DNA of 51,181 nucleotides. It comes from an uncultured Flavobacterium sp. (GTDB lineage: Bacteria; Bacteroidota; Bacteroidia; Flavobacteriales; Flavobacteriaceae). The DNA lies in NCBI RefSeq assembly GCF_943913405.1, contig NZ_CALTYA010000025.1, forward strand, positions 1-51,181, in the 5' to 3' direction. Made by a program: the position numbers and the translations under genes. This document shows, piece after piece, positions 23,899 to 32,226 of the stretch. Position 1 is the stretch's first letter; each line of letters opens with the position of its first letter. Under the pieces are notes generated by a model. That model worked only from the letters and a program-made list of their open reading frames with translations. It did not search any database and was not told the origin of the DNA.

Positions 23899-24816
23899 TT
23901 GAGATTCTTAAAGACGATATACTTTTTACTTACAATCACCTTTTTTTCAGATGGCGTGGCGCAAAATCAATTCCAAGATTTTCTCACGCCATCTGACACT
24001 TTAAATATTCCCAGACGAAATACAGTCGTTATTTCTGAAGCTGTTGCGCTTGGTGGTGCTTTGGTTGGTTTAAATCAGCTTTGGTATAAAGATTATGATA
24101 AATCAGATTTCCACTTTAAAAATGACAATGCACATTGGTTGCAAATGGACAAAGCCGGACACACATTTTCAGCTTATCACATGGGACGTTTTGGCGCTGA
24201 ACTTTTAGAATGGAGCGGTGCTTCAAAGAAAAGCCAGTTGATTTACGGCTCCACTTTGGGATTCGCATTTCTTTCTGCCGTTGAGGTCATGGACGGCTAT
24301 TCTGCAGAATGGGGATTTTCTTGGGGCGATGTTGCTGCAAATGCTTCCGGAACTGCTTTGTATGTCGGCCAAGAACTGCTTTGGAAGGAACAGCGAATTG
24401 TTCCGAAGTTTTCTTTCCACAGAACACCTTATGCTGGAGCGAGACCTGAAGTTTTGGGAAGCACTTTTTCGGAAGAAATTTTAAAAGATTATAATGGCCA
24501 GACGTATTGGCTTTCTGTAAATATCCATTCGTTTTTTAAAGAGTCAAAAATTCCGAAATGGCTTAATGTTGCTGTTGGTTATGGCGGTGAAGGAATGATT
24601 ACGGCAAATGATGCGCTGGTCAATACTATTTTTCTTCCTGAAAAGGAGAGAACGCGGCAGTTTTACGTCAGTTTTGATGTTGATTTGACTAAAATTAAGA
24701 CCCAAAATCACTTCTTAAAGACGCTTTTTTCTGTTTTCAATACTATAAAAGTTCCAGCTCCAACTTTAGAGTTCAGAGAGTTAGGAGGTGTGAAAGGGCA
24801 CGTTTTATATTTTTAG
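23899..24816 (+). CDS. DUF2279 envelope protein (YfiM-like)
   Basis: 305 residues from TTG 23899, 2 bp after mltG, hence co-transcribed. Signal peptide 1-21 (FLKTIYFLLTITFFSDGVAQ). The central region (WLQMDKAGHTFSAYHMGRF, GFAFLSAVEVMDGYSAEWGFSWGDVAANASGTALY) is the DUF2279 pattern with short hydrophobic helices and conserved His/Asp/Ser positions. Predicted to be periplasmic or outer-membrane-associated; biochemical role unknown. Coupling to mltG suggests a part in cell-envelope biogenesis. Confidence 0.82.
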   Translation: MRFLKTIYFLLTITFFSDGVAQNQFQDFLTPSDTLNIPRRNTVVISEAVALGGALVGLNQLWYKDYDKSDFHFKNDNAHWLQMDKAGHTFSAYHMGRFGAELLEWSGASKKSQLIYGSTLGFAFLSAVEVMDGYSAEWGFSWGDVAANASGTALYVGQELLWKEQRIVPKFSFHRTPYAGARPEVLGSTFSEEILKDYNGQTYWLSVNIHSFFKESKIPKWLNVAVGYGGEGMITANDALVNTIFLPEKERTRQFYVSFDVDLTKIKTQNHFLKTLFSVFNTIKVPAPTLEFRELGGVKGHVLYF

Positions 24817-24858
24817 AAAACATTAACAGCCTGATTTTCAATATCCTTTTATTTGTCG

Positions 24859-24866
24859 TATATTTG
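24859..24866 (+). promoter_or_regulatory. -7 box for the transglycosylase-like gene
   Basis: TATATTTG fits TAnnTTTG; 47 bp before the start codon. The -33 region is weak (TTTTC near 24835). Confidence 0.5.
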
Positions 24867-24913
24867 CCCCCTAGAAATTTCAAGATGGTGACAGCGCTTG
24901 AGAAATCCAATTT

Positions 24914-25552
24914 ATGATAAAAAAATGGTATTACTTCGCAGGGTTGCTGATCGCAATCGCTTTTATTAGTTTAGGTTTCAAACCTAAAGAGACACAAGAA
25001 AACAGTTGGTTTTATGTTGGTGAAGATGAGGAAATCGTCTACCAAGTTCCCACTCAAGAGGAAAGCCAATATGTAAATTTGGAGCTTCCATACACTGGAA
25101 AAACCTACACAGGCTTCAAACAGGCAATCGCTATCAGAGAATCTCAAGGACAGTACAAATTAGTGAATTCATTTGGCTACATGGGCAAATATCAATTCGG
25201 TATGTCGGCTTTGCGCTCAATTGGAATCAAGGACAGGAATTATTTTCTGAACAATCCGAGATTACAGGAAAAAGCGTTTAAGGCATTGCTTTCAATTAAC
25301 AAAGCACAACTTGAAGACGAAATTGAAAAGTTTGAAGGAAAAGTGATCAACGGTGTGAAAATCACTGAATCTGGAATTTTGGCGGCGGCTCATTTAGGTG
25401 GCGCGGGTTCTGTAAAAGGCTATTTGAACAGCAACGGCAGAAGAAAATTCAAAGATGGTTTTGGAACTTCAATGAAAAGCTACTTTAAAAAATTTGGAGG
25501 TTACGACACTTCAAATATCGTAGCGAATATGAATGCAAAAGTGAAGCTGTAA
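24914..25552 (+). CDS. Lytic transglycosylase-like envelope protein
   Basis: 212 residues with an N-terminal hydrophobic signal or anchor (YYFAGLLIAIAFISLGF). FKQAIAIRESQGQYKLVNSF followed by GYMGKYQFG is the SLT-like core: the Glu in IRES is the likely catalytic acid and GYMGKYQFG corresponds to the substrate-lining GLMQI-type motif. AAHLGGAGSVKGYL further on is typical of the same fold. Probably acts on peptidoglycan outside the inner membrane. It has its own promoter and a strong terminator. Activity inferred from motifs. Confidence 0.75.
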   Translation: MIKKWYYFAGLLIAIAFISLGFKPKETQENSWFYVGEDEEIVYQVPTQEESQYVNLELPYTGKTYTGFKQAIAIRESQGQYKLVNSFGYMGKYQFGMSALRSIGIKDRNYFLNNPRLQEKAFKALLSINKAQLEDEIEKFEGKVINGVKITESGILAAAHLGGAGSVKGYLNSNGRRKFKDGFGTSMKSYFKKFGGYDTSNIVANMNAKVKL

Positions 25553-25575
25553 TTAGCTTTGTTTTATAAAACAAG

Positions 25576-25601
25576 AAAGCCGATTAGTGATAATCGGCTT
25601 T
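25576..25601 (+). terminator. Bidirectional terminator
   Basis: AAAGCCGATTA-gtga-TAATCGGCTTT, perfect 11-bp stem followed by TTTTT. It serves the transglycosylase-like gene and probably the converging methyltransferase gene. Confidence 0.85.
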
Positions 25602-25609
25602 TTTATGTT

Positions 25610-26326
25610 CTAATTCATCTTATGGATAATAAAAATACAAGGTCTATTATGCAAATCAACCTTGGCTTTTTTCCAATCGGCTACTCTAAAAGTTTTGATA
25701 TATTCTGTTGGCAGAGTAATATCGCAAGCAATGCACAAATGTGTATTTGGCTGTAAGGCTTGCAAAATATCTTCCAATAATTTATTATTTCTATAAGGAG
25801 TTTCGATAAACAATTGCGATTGATTTTTATCAAAAGATAATTTTTCCAAATTTTTCAAAGCTGTTTTCTTTTCCGATTTTTCAATAGGAAGGTAGCCATT
25901 GAAAGCAAAACTTTGTCCGTTCATTCCAGAACCCATCAAGGCTAATAAAATAGACGAAGGTCCAACTAAAGGAACTACTTGAATACCTTTTTCATGAGCA
26001 ATTTTTACAATCGCTGCGCCAGGATCAGCAACGCCGGGACAACCTGCTTCTGACATCAGCCCGACATTGATTCCTTGAAGGCAAGGTGCAATCATTTGGG
26101 CATGTTCTTTTACGTCAGTATGTTTGTTCAATAAGCTGATTTTTAAATCTGGCTGTTTCTTCTCTGGCTGAACTATTTTGATGGATTTTCTGGCGGTTTT
26201 TTCGTTCTCTACAATATAATAATCGATGAAGTCAATCGCTCTTTTTACGGTTTGTGGCAAGACATCCATTGGGTTGCTTTCGCCAAGAGTTGTTGGGATT
26301 AAGTATAATTTTCCTAAAGCTTTCAT
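25610..26326 (-). CDS. SAM-dependent methyltransferase related to RsmI
   Basis: 238 residues of the tetrapyrrole-methylase fold: LYLIPTTLGE at the N-terminus, GLMSEAGCPGVADPGA as the SAM-binding GxxSDAGxPxxxDPG motif, VVPLVGPSSILLALMGSG, and the FxGYLP turn. RsmI 2'-O-methylates C1402 of 16S rRNA, but this protein is shorter and belongs to a related group common in Bacteroidota, so the substrate is uncertain. Start ATG 26326. Stop lies against the bidirectional terminator; LMW-PTP lies upstream on the same strand across a palindromic repeat. Confidence 0.87.
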   Translation of the reverse strand: MKALGKLYLIPTTLGESNPMDVLPQTVKRAIDFIDYYIVENEKTARKSIKIVQPEKKQPDLKISLLNKHTDVKEHAQMIAPCLQGINVGLMSEAGCPGVADPGAAIVKIAHEKGIQVVPLVGPSSILLALMGSGMNGQSFAFNGYLPIEKSEKKTALKNLEKLSFDKNQSQLFIETPYRNNKLLEDILQALQPNTHLCIACDITLPTEYIKTFRVADWKKAKVDLHNRPCIFIIHKMN

Positions 26327-26401
26327 CGTAATTATTTCGTTTTATTAGCTTGTAAATTTAGGGATTCTGAAAGTGACTGCGAAATTTTATAAAAAATATA
26401 A

Positions 26402-26453
26402 ACCGCAGATTCGCAGATTTTTCTTTTTGAAATTTAATCTGTGAATCTGCGGT
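26402..26453. repeat. Dispersed palindromic element, copy 1
   Basis: Arms 26402-26419 (ACCGCAGATTCGCAGATT) and 26436-26453 are complementary at 17 of 18 positions, with a 16-nt AT-rich loop. Each arm itself repeats CAGATT. A related element is at 46599-46673. Confidence 0.75.
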
Positions 26454-26459
26454 AAAACT

Positions 26460-26927
26460 TTAAGAATGTTTAGCAACCAATTTCTCTGCGATAATCTCAC
26501 AAACTTCATCAAGCATTCCATAAACATTTGAAAAACCGTCTTCCAATCCATAATAAGGATCTGGAACATCTACATTTTCATTTGGAAATAAGTCATTAAG
26601 TATCAGGCTTACTTTTGATTTTGCCTCTTGATTTGGAGCCAGTTGAATCACATCTTTGTAATTAGAATTGTCCATTACAAAAATATAATCGTTTGTTTCA
26701 AAGTCTTTTGCGGTAAATTGTCTTCCTTTTTGTTTGGAAATATCTAATCCTCTTAGTTTTGCAATGGCGATAGATCTGGAGTCTGGTTGTCTTCCAACAT
26801 GCCAATTTCCCGTTCCGGCAGAATCTACAATAAATTTATCTCTCGGAAGTTTGGACTGCAAAATTCCTTCTGCCAAAGGCGAACGGCAAATGTTTCCAAG
26901 GCAAACCATTAAGATTTTTACAGGCAT
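26460..26927 (-). CDS. Low-molecular-weight protein-tyrosine-phosphatase
   Basis: 155 residues. The P-loop CLGNICRS (Cys9, Arg15) at the N-terminus is the nucleophile loop, and VPDPYYG (general acid Asp, around residue 120) completes the active site; both fit the LMW-PTP family. Cytosolic. In other bacteria such enzymes act with capsule-type tyrosine kinases or arsenate reduction; no kinase of that type is in the window. It lies 30 bp downstream of dnaA on the same strand, possibly co-transcribed. Confidence 0.93.
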   Translation of the reverse strand: MPVKILMVCLGNICRSPLAEGILQSKLPRDKFIVDSAGTGNWHVGRQPDSRSIAIAKLRGLDISKQKGRQFTAKDFETNDYIFVMDNSNYKDVIQLAPNQEAKSKVSLILNDLFPNENVDVPDPYYGLEDGFSNVYGMLDEVCEIIAEKLVAKHS

Positions 26928-26957
26928 TTTTTAAGATTTATGAATTGAAATCTATAA

Positions 26958-28385
26958 TTATAAAGATAATTTCTTGTTGATATCGTCCACGAATTTCTTG
27001 AACTGCTTGTCTGTTGAAACCAAGTTATCAACCGTTTTGCAAGCATGAAGAACCGTTGCGTGATCGCGATCTCCAATTTGCGAACCGATATTTGCCAACG
27101 AAGCTTTTGTATATTTCTTAGCAAAAAACATAGCCAACTGTCTTGCTTGAACCACGTGACGTTTTCTGGTTTTTGACTGAAGCATATCCAAGTCTAATTG
27201 GAAATAATCTGAAACCACTTTTTGAATATAATCGATTGAAATTTCGCGTTTTACATTCTTTACGAATTTTTCAACCACTTGTTTGGCCAAATCAATCGTT
27301 ACTTCCTTTTTATTGAAAGAAGATTGAGCAATCAACGAAATAATAGCGCCTTCCAATTCACGAACATTTGATTTAATGTTGCGAGCCACATATTCCAAAA
27401 TTTCTTCTGGAACTTCAACACCGTCACGGTACAAGATGTTTTTCAAGATAGAAATTCTTGTCTCATAATCGGGTTGGTGCAATTCCGCCGAAAGTCCCCA
27501 TTTAAATCGCGAAAGCAATCTTTGCTCGATGTCTTGCATGTCAACAGGAGCCTTGTCTGAAGTAAGAATTACCTGTTTTCCGTTTTGGTGTAAATAGTTA
27601 AAAATATGGAAAAATACGTCTTGAGTTCCTGTTTTTCCTGATAAAAATTGAACGTCGTCAATAATCAGAACGTCAATTAATTGATAAAAATGGATGAAAT
27701 CGTTACGCGTATTTTTCTTTACAGACTCAATATATTGTTGCGTGAAAATTTCCGCAGAAATATAAAGAACCGTTTTTTCTGGATATTTATCTTTTATTTC
27801 CACACCAATAGCGTGTGCCAAGTGTGTTTTTCCCAAACCGACACCGCCAAAAATCAACAGCGGATTGAACGAAGTTCCTCCAGGTTTGTTGGCAACAGCC
27901 ATACCTGCAGAACGGGCCAAACGGTTAGAATCTCCCTCCAAAAAATTGTCAAAACTGTAATTTGCATTCAGTTGCGACTCAATTTTCACGTTTCTGATTC
28001 CAGGAATAATAAAAGGATTTTTTAATTCTGGATTTTTATTTTGCAATGGAACGTCAACTTCCTGAGGTTTTACAGGGCTTCTGTGTGCACTTGGCAATTG
28101 TTCCGTGAACGGTTGTTTGTTACCATAAGTGTTTTCCATCTTAATTTTATAAAGTAACTTTGCATTTTTACCAAGTTCTTTGGTCAAAGCGACTTTTAAT
28201 AATTTAACATAGTGCTCTTCAAGCCATTCATAAAAGAATTTACTCGGCACTTGAATATACAAAGCGTTATCTGTCAGCTCAACCGATTTGATTGGTTCGA
28301 ACCAAGTTTTGTAAGCTTGATCCTGAATATTGTCTTTTATGAATAACAGACAGTTTTCCCATACCGATTGCGCAGTTTTGTTCAT
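26958..28385 (-). CDS. dnaA: Chromosomal replication initiator DnaA
   Basis: 475 residues, four-domain layout: N-terminal interaction domain (1-85, AQSVWENCLLFIKDNI), a variable linker (~86-135), the AAA+ domain with Walker A GGVGLGKT (180-187) and Walker B VLIIDDVQFL, and the C-terminal DNA-binding domain with RDHATVLHACKTV. All functional motifs intact. No DnaA-box cluster is evident in the 200 bp upstream, so this locus need not be the origin. ATG 28385. The intergenic region to the divergent thioesterase is AT-rich. Confidence 0.98.
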   Translation of the reverse strand: MNKTAQSVWENCLLFIKDNIQDQAYKTWFEPIKSVELTDNALYIQVPSKFFYEWLEEHYVKLLKVALTKELGKNAKLLYKIKMENTYGNKQPFTEQLPSAHRSPVKPQEVDVPLQNKNPELKNPFIIPGIRNVKIESQLNANYSFDNFLEGDSNRLARSAGMAVANKPGGTSFNPLLIFGGVGLGKTHLAHAIGVEIKDKYPEKTVLYISAEIFTQQYIESVKKNTRNDFIHFYQLIDVLIIDDVQFLSGKTGTQDVFFHIFNYLHQNGKQVILTSDKAPVDMQDIEQRLLSRFKWGLSAELHQPDYETRISILKNILYRDGVEVPEEILEYVARNIKSNVRELEGAIISLIAQSSFNKKEVTIDLAKQVVEKFVKNVKREISIDYIQKVVSDYFQLDLDMLQSKTRKRHVVQARQLAMFFAKKYTKASLANIGSQIGDRDHATVLHACKTVDNLVSTDKQFKKFVDDINKKLSL

Positions 28386-28526
28386 ATATTAAGTTAAATT
28401 ATTATGTTTGTTTTAAAGTAAATCCTACAAAAGAAAAAGACTATCTTTTGCTACTTCTTCGGGAGAACAAATATGTGACAAAAATCTGTAAAAAAAAATT
28501 AAATAGGGATTGATTTTATAAAAATA

Positions 28527-28560
28527 TTGTTGTAAGCGATGCCTGAAATTAGTACTTTAG
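28527..28560 (+). promoter_or_regulatory. Promoter of the thioesterase gene
   Basis: TTG (28530-28532), 20 bp, TACTTTAG (28553-28560; 7 of 8 to TAnnTTTG), 26 bp before the ATG. Confidence 0.45.
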
Positions 28561-28586
28561 AATATACAAAAAATAAATAAGAAAAG

Positions 28587-28997
28587 ATGCGAGAATTTGA
28601 ATTTAAAGTTAGGGTAAGATATGCAGAAACCGACCAAATGGGCGTCGTTTATCATGGAAATTACGCTCAATATTTTGAGATGGGACGCGTGGAATGGCTG
28701 AGAAACCTAGGATTGTCCTATAAATTCATGGAAGAAAACGGAATCATGCTTCCTGTAGTTTCGTTAACAATGAATTACAAAAAACCAGCTCGTTATGATG
28801 ATTTGATTCTAGTGAAAACCATTTTCAAAAGCCAGACGTCAGTGAAGATAGAATTCGACTATGAGATATTCAATGAAAAGGAAGAGTTATTAACAACGGG
28901 GACTTCAATGTTGGTTTTTGTGGACATGAAAACGGGGCGTCCAACGCTTCCTCCAACGTATGTTTCTGAGAAACTTTTAGCGTTTGCGGCAGAATGA
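28587..28997 (+). CDS. YbgC/FadM-type acyl-CoA thioesterase
   Basis: 136 residues of the hot-dog 4HBT family. The N-terminal VRYAETDQMGVVYHGNYAQYFEMGRVEWLR holds the catalytic Asp (in TDQMG) and the following His/Asn/Tyr, the full YbgC signature. Hydrolyses acyl-CoA or acyl-ACP thioesters in the cytosol. Single gene, divergent from dnaA with 201 bp between starts, convergent with the YigZ gene (23 bp). Confidence 0.93.
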   Translation: MREFEFKVRVRYAETDQMGVVYHGNYAQYFEMGRVEWLRNLGLSYKFMEENGIMLPVVSLTMNYKKPARYDDLILVKTIFKSQTSVKIEFDYEIFNEKEELLTTGTSMLVFVDMKTGRPTLPPTYVSEKLLAFAAE

Positions 28998-29020
28998 TAT
29001 TGAATTCGCAAAATTGAAAA

Positions 29021-29632
29021 TTATTCTATCAATTTTATGCCAATTTCATATAAATTAGAAAAAATGTCGAATATTATTTCGGCATTTTTTTTTCGTGTTT
29101 TGATTTCGATTTCGCAACTCATTTCCATCTTTTGAGAAACAATGTCCAAGTTTTTTTCCTTGATAATTCGCATCACCTTATTCATGTTTTTATAATCAAA
29201 TTTGATGCTGTAATGAATGTCAATTGTTTTTTCAACAATTTCGGATGTTTCCAGAGCCATTTGTGCGGAAATCTTATAGGCCGAAATCAAACCTCCAACG
29301 CCTAATTTCACACCGCCAAAATACCTGACAACAGCAACTAAAACATTGGTAACGTCAAAAGATTGAATTTGTCCATAAATCGGCATTCCGGCAGAATTGG
29401 AAGGTTCGCCGTCGTCATTTGCCCTGAATTGAATTTTATCAGTCCCAATTTGAAAAGCATAACAGCAATGTCCAGCCGAACTGTGCTGTTTCCTTAAACT
29501 TTCAAGTATGATTTTTGCTTCCTCTTCTGAAGAAATAGGGAAGGCGTATCCGAAAAATTTGCTGTTTTTTTCTTTGTATAAAATTTCATCCGAAGCAAAA
29601 TCAAGCGTTCTGTAAGTATCTTTTAGTTCCAA
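29021..29632 (-). CDS. YigZ/IMPACT-family protein
   Basis: 203 residues. The N-terminal IMPACT domain is clear: SKFFGYAFPISSEEEAKIILESLRKQHSSAGHCCYAF, DDGEPSNSAGMPI and VAVVRYFGGVKLGVGGLISAY; a DUF1949-like ferredoxin-fold tail follows (~140-203). Family members influence translation or ribosome-related processes, but the bacterial role is not settled. The start is TTG at 29632, 3 bp after the HAD-gene stop, so it is the last gene of the ribD-HAD-YigZ unit. Confidence 0.93.
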   Translation of the reverse strand: MELKDTYRTLDFASDEILYKEKNSKFFGYAFPISSEEEAKIILESLRKQHSSAGHCCYAFQIGTDKIQFRANDDGEPSNSAGMPIYGQIQSFDVTNVLVAVVRYFGGVKLGVGGLISAYKISAQMALETSEIVEKTIDIHYSIKFDYKNMNKVMRIIKEKNLDIVSQKMEMSCEIEIKTRKKNAEIIFDIFSNLYEIGIKLIE

Positions 29633-29635
29633 AAT

Positions 29636-30244
29636 CTAAAGCGCAATGATTTTTTTTTCGAATAAATCAACGACATCTTCTTCGCCAACTTTCAAGTTCC
29701 AGACTTTCATGCCAAGGCTTTCGGCAACATCAGTGTTGGTTTTTCGGTCGTCCACAAACAAAGTTCGTTTGACTGACAATTCGTGTTTGTTAATAATATA
29801 TTGGAAGGCTTCGGGTTCTGGTTTCCGCTTTCCAATTTCAAAGGAAAAATACACTTTTTCAAAACATTGGTAAAAATCACGGCTGAACGATTCGCCCACC
29901 ATATTTTCAAATTGCTCCACGTGAATCGCATCGGTATTACTCAAAAGAAACAACTGGTAATTATGTGAAAGGTTCTGCAAAAATTCTAATCTATATAAAG
30001 GAAAGTCTAAAAGTATTTTGCTCCAGGCAGTCTTGATTTCTTCCAAAGAAGCTTCAGGAACATATTTCTGAATTCCTTTCAAAAAATCTTCTTCCTTGAT
30101 TTTTCCTTTTTCAAACTTATAATTGAGTTTTTCTAAATCGTCGTTCCATTCTTTTAGGCCAAGAGATTTCATCGCATCTTGCATCGCCTTGAAATCGATA
30201 TTTATGAAAATATCTCCAAAATCAAAAATAATTGTAGTAATCAT
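29636..30244 (-). CDS. HAD-superfamily (subclass IA) phosphatase-like hydrolase
   Basis: 202 residues. HAD motif I is IIFDFGDIF with nucleophile Asp8 and Gly at +2, as in the YihX-like glucose-1-phosphatase branch; motif II is FLLSNTDA, motif III lysine in GKRKPEPEAF, motif IV LFVDDRKTN. Helical cap between motifs I and II. The ATG overlaps the ribD stop (ATGA), so the two are translationally coupled. In riboflavin synthesis the phosphatase that follows RibD is often a HAD enzyme; that this one dephosphorylates the pyrimidine intermediate is a reasonable but unproven inference from position. Confidence 0.88.
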   Translation of the reverse strand: MITTIIFDFGDIFINIDFKAMQDAMKSLGLKEWNDDLEKLNYKFEKGKIKEEDFLKGIQKYVPEASLEEIKTAWSKILLDFPLYRLEFLQNLSHNYQLFLLSNTDAIHVEQFENMVGESFSRDFYQCFEKVYFSFEIGKRKPEPEAFQYIINKHELSVKRTLFVDDRKTNTDVAESLGMKVWNLKVGEEDVVDLFEKKIIAL

Positions 30245-31281
30245 ACGCTTTTGAAAATTAGAAGTTCGTCATTCAAAATTGTTTCTTTTGAAACCAAATT
30301 GCCTTTGAAATCAGGAGCTTTTGTGCCGTCTCCAAAAGAATTTGTTCCTTTAAAAACACGCGCTTCGTCCCAAAGATTGGCATCGATGAAAGTCTGCAAG
30401 GTTTGTTTTCCGCCTTCAATTATCACAGATTGGATGTCTTTTTTGTATAAAATATCCAAAACGGAAAAAGCGAGTTTGCTATCAAAGATAGCATTTTCAA
30501 AGGAAATATTTTGTGAAATTTCTAATTTTTCAGCTTCTGTAATAATAATCGTTGGGATTGAATCGTCTTTTACGAAGTAATCATTTGTAATTTTTCCGCT
30601 TCTGTCCAAAACAATTCTGATGGGATTATTTCCTTTCCAATTGCGTGAATCTAATTTCGGATTATCATCTAAAACCGTTTGGGTCCCGACCAAAATAGCC
30701 TGTTCTTCAGTTCGCCATTTATGAACCAATTGCCTTGAATATTGATTTGTAATCCAAACTGGTTTTTTTTCCTCCTTGTACATAGGACTCAAAAATCCGT
30801 CTTGGCTTTCGGCCCATTTTAAAATTATGTAAGGTCTTTTATTTTTATGGAAAGTAAAAAAGCGCTTGTTCAGTTCGTTGCATTCGTTTTCCAAAATTCC
30901 CACGGTTACGTTTCTTCCGGCTTCAATCAATTTTTTGATTCCATTTCCAGAAACTTTTGCAAATGGATCAATTGTTCCGATAACGATATTCGGAATTTTA
31001 TTGGCGATAATCAAATCGCAACACGGAGGCGTTTTTCCGAAATGACTGCACGGTTCCAAGCTCACGTAAATCGTTGATTTTGCCAGCAAAGACTTATCTT
31101 TTACCGAATTTACAGCGTTGACTTCAGCGTGCGGTTCGCCCGCTTTTCGGTGCCAGCCTTCGCCGATAATTTGGTTTTCATAAACGATTACGCTTCCCAC
31201 CAAAGGATTTGGATAAGTCGTTCCCAAGCCATTTTTGGCGAGTTCAATGCAACGTTTTATATATTTTTCGTGTATCTTCAC
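30241..31281 (-). CDS. ribD: Bifunctional riboflavin biosynthesis deaminase/reductase RibD
   Basis: N-terminal cytidine-deaminase-like domain with HAEVNAV (His51, Glu53) and PCSHFGKTPPC (Cys78, Cys87) as zinc ligands; C-terminal reductase domain from ~145 (RPYIILKWAESQDGF, ILVGTQTVLDDNP, VIIEGGKQTLQTFI). Deaminates and reduces the pyrimidine intermediate of riboflavin synthesis. GTG at 31281 is chosen: an in-frame start at 31326 would put the TATTTTTG promoter box inside the gene. 346 aa is normal. The HAD gene overlaps its stop. Deaminase and reductase motifs both look intact. Confidence 0.95.
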   Translation of the reverse strand: MKIHEKYIKRCIELAKNGLGTTYPNPLVGSVIVYENQIIGEGWHRKAGEPHAEVNAVNSVKDKSLLAKSTIYVSLEPCSHFGKTPPCCDLIIANKIPNIVIGTIDPFAKVSGNGIKKLIEAGRNVTVGILENECNELNKRFFTFHKNKRPYIILKWAESQDGFLSPMYKEEKKPVWITNQYSRQLVHKWRTEEQAILVGTQTVLDDNPKLDSRNWKGNNPIRIVLDRSGKITNDYFVKDDSIPTIIITEAEKLEISQNISFENAIFDSKLAFSVLDILYKKDIQSVIIEGGKQTLQTFIDANLWDEARVFKGTNSFGDGTKAPDFKGNLVSKETILNDELLIFKSV

Positions 31282-31285
31282 GGTG

Positions 31286-31293
31286 CAAAAATA
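31286..31293 (-). promoter_or_regulatory. ribD -7 box, start codon only 4 bp away
   Basis: Minus strand TATTTTTG matches TAnnTTTG and ends 4 bp before the GTG. With the usual ~7 bp to +1, the transcript would begin at or next to the start codon, implying leaderless translation. Confidence 0.5.
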
Positions 31294-31363
31294 GTTTAAA
31301 AAAGTTACAAAGTTTTTAAGTTGCAAGGCAAAAAGCTTGATGTAATTCTAAAATTGATGTTTT

Positions 31364-32176
31364 ATGAAAAATATATTTTTCTTCATTTTATTGGCCATGA
31401 TTTTTATTTCCTGCAATAATTCTAAAGAAATTAAAAAGGAAGAAATTGTAGAATTTTTAGATTCCGTAAAAGAAAAAGAAGTTGCTCCAGTTGAAGAAAC
31501 TGTTGTAGAGGAAGTTGAATTTAAAAATGATTTTGATATTCTTTTGCCAAGAAGCTACCGCAATTGGGAAGGAAAAAATGAAGCCAATTCAATCACTAAA
31601 AACTGGACGGATTTGTATGAAAAAAATGGAAAATATTATTTAGGGAAAGCAGATTTTAAGTTAGAAAGCGGTTATGACGAATGTGTTGGAGATTCTACGA
31701 AAATAATTGAATCTAAGAATAAAACGTTGCTTTTTCTGGATTATCCAGAGTTAAAATTGGGAGAAATAAAGTCTTTAAAAATTGATAAGAATAAAATTTG
31801 GCCTAAGGAAAAAATAGCTTTGACGTTTAATAATGTCGAATATTTTTTAAGAGCAGAAGGTGAAATTATTTCTTCTTTCAAAGTGCATAATGATGATGAT
31901 AAAGTTGAAATTTTTCATAACGTAAAAGACTATAAACTTTATATTTCTACTAAAAAAAGTCCTGAAAAATTGCTTTTAAAAGAAGAATCGTTTAACGACA
32001 CTTTCGTGGAACTGCTTTTTGCGGGGGACATAGACAATGATGGAAAGCTAGATTTTATTTTTGGCGCCAATAGAAATTACGAAGAAGAAAGAGTAATTTT
32101 GTTCCTTTCTTCCAAAGCGGAGAAAGAAAATATGGTTAAAAAAGTTTCAGAAATAGCCATTCAATTTGATTGTTAA
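31364..32176 (+). CDS. Unknown lipoprotein with EF-hand-like DxDNDG loop
   Basis: 270 residues. Lipoprotein signal with lipobox FISC (Cys at 17): MKNIFFFILLAMIFISC, followed by Asn-Asn-Ser. An acidic linker (~20-50, Glu/Val-rich) leads to a beta-rich domain. Near the C-terminus FAGDIDNDGKLDFIFGA is a calcium-binding-loop type motif as seen in FG-GAP/VCBS-like and dockerin-like segments. Probably exposed at the periplasmic or outer-membrane face. Function unknown. Divergent from ribD; 50 bp before prmC on the same strand. Confidence 0.7.
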   Translation: MKNIFFFILLAMIFISCNNSKEIKKEEIVEFLDSVKEKEVAPVEETVVEEVEFKNDFDILLPRSYRNWEGKNEANSITKNWTDLYEKNGKYYLGKADFKLESGYDECVGDSTKIIESKNKTLLFLDYPELKLGEIKSLKIDKNKIWPKEKIALTFNNVEYFLRAEGEIISSFKVHNDDDKVEIFHNVKDYKLYISTKKSPEKLLLKEESFNDTFVELLFAGDIDNDGKLDFIFGANRNYEEERVILFLSSKAEKENMVKKVSEIAIQFDC

Positions 32177-32226
32177 TTCCAAAAGTGAACCCTAAACTTT
32201 CACCCAAAACCCTGAACCCAAGAAAA

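Noticed and set aside
25610..26326. Orthologue of RsmI proper
   Set aside because: Shorter than RsmI and lacking its C-terminal part; only a family relationship is supported.
28386..28586. oriC upstream of dnaA
   Set aside because: No TTATCCACA-type boxes or clustered repeats are visible; in this phylum the origin is often elsewhere.
29636..30244. Confirmed riboflavin-pathway phosphatase
   Set aside because: Position next to ribD is suggestive, but HAD specificity cannot be read from the motifs.
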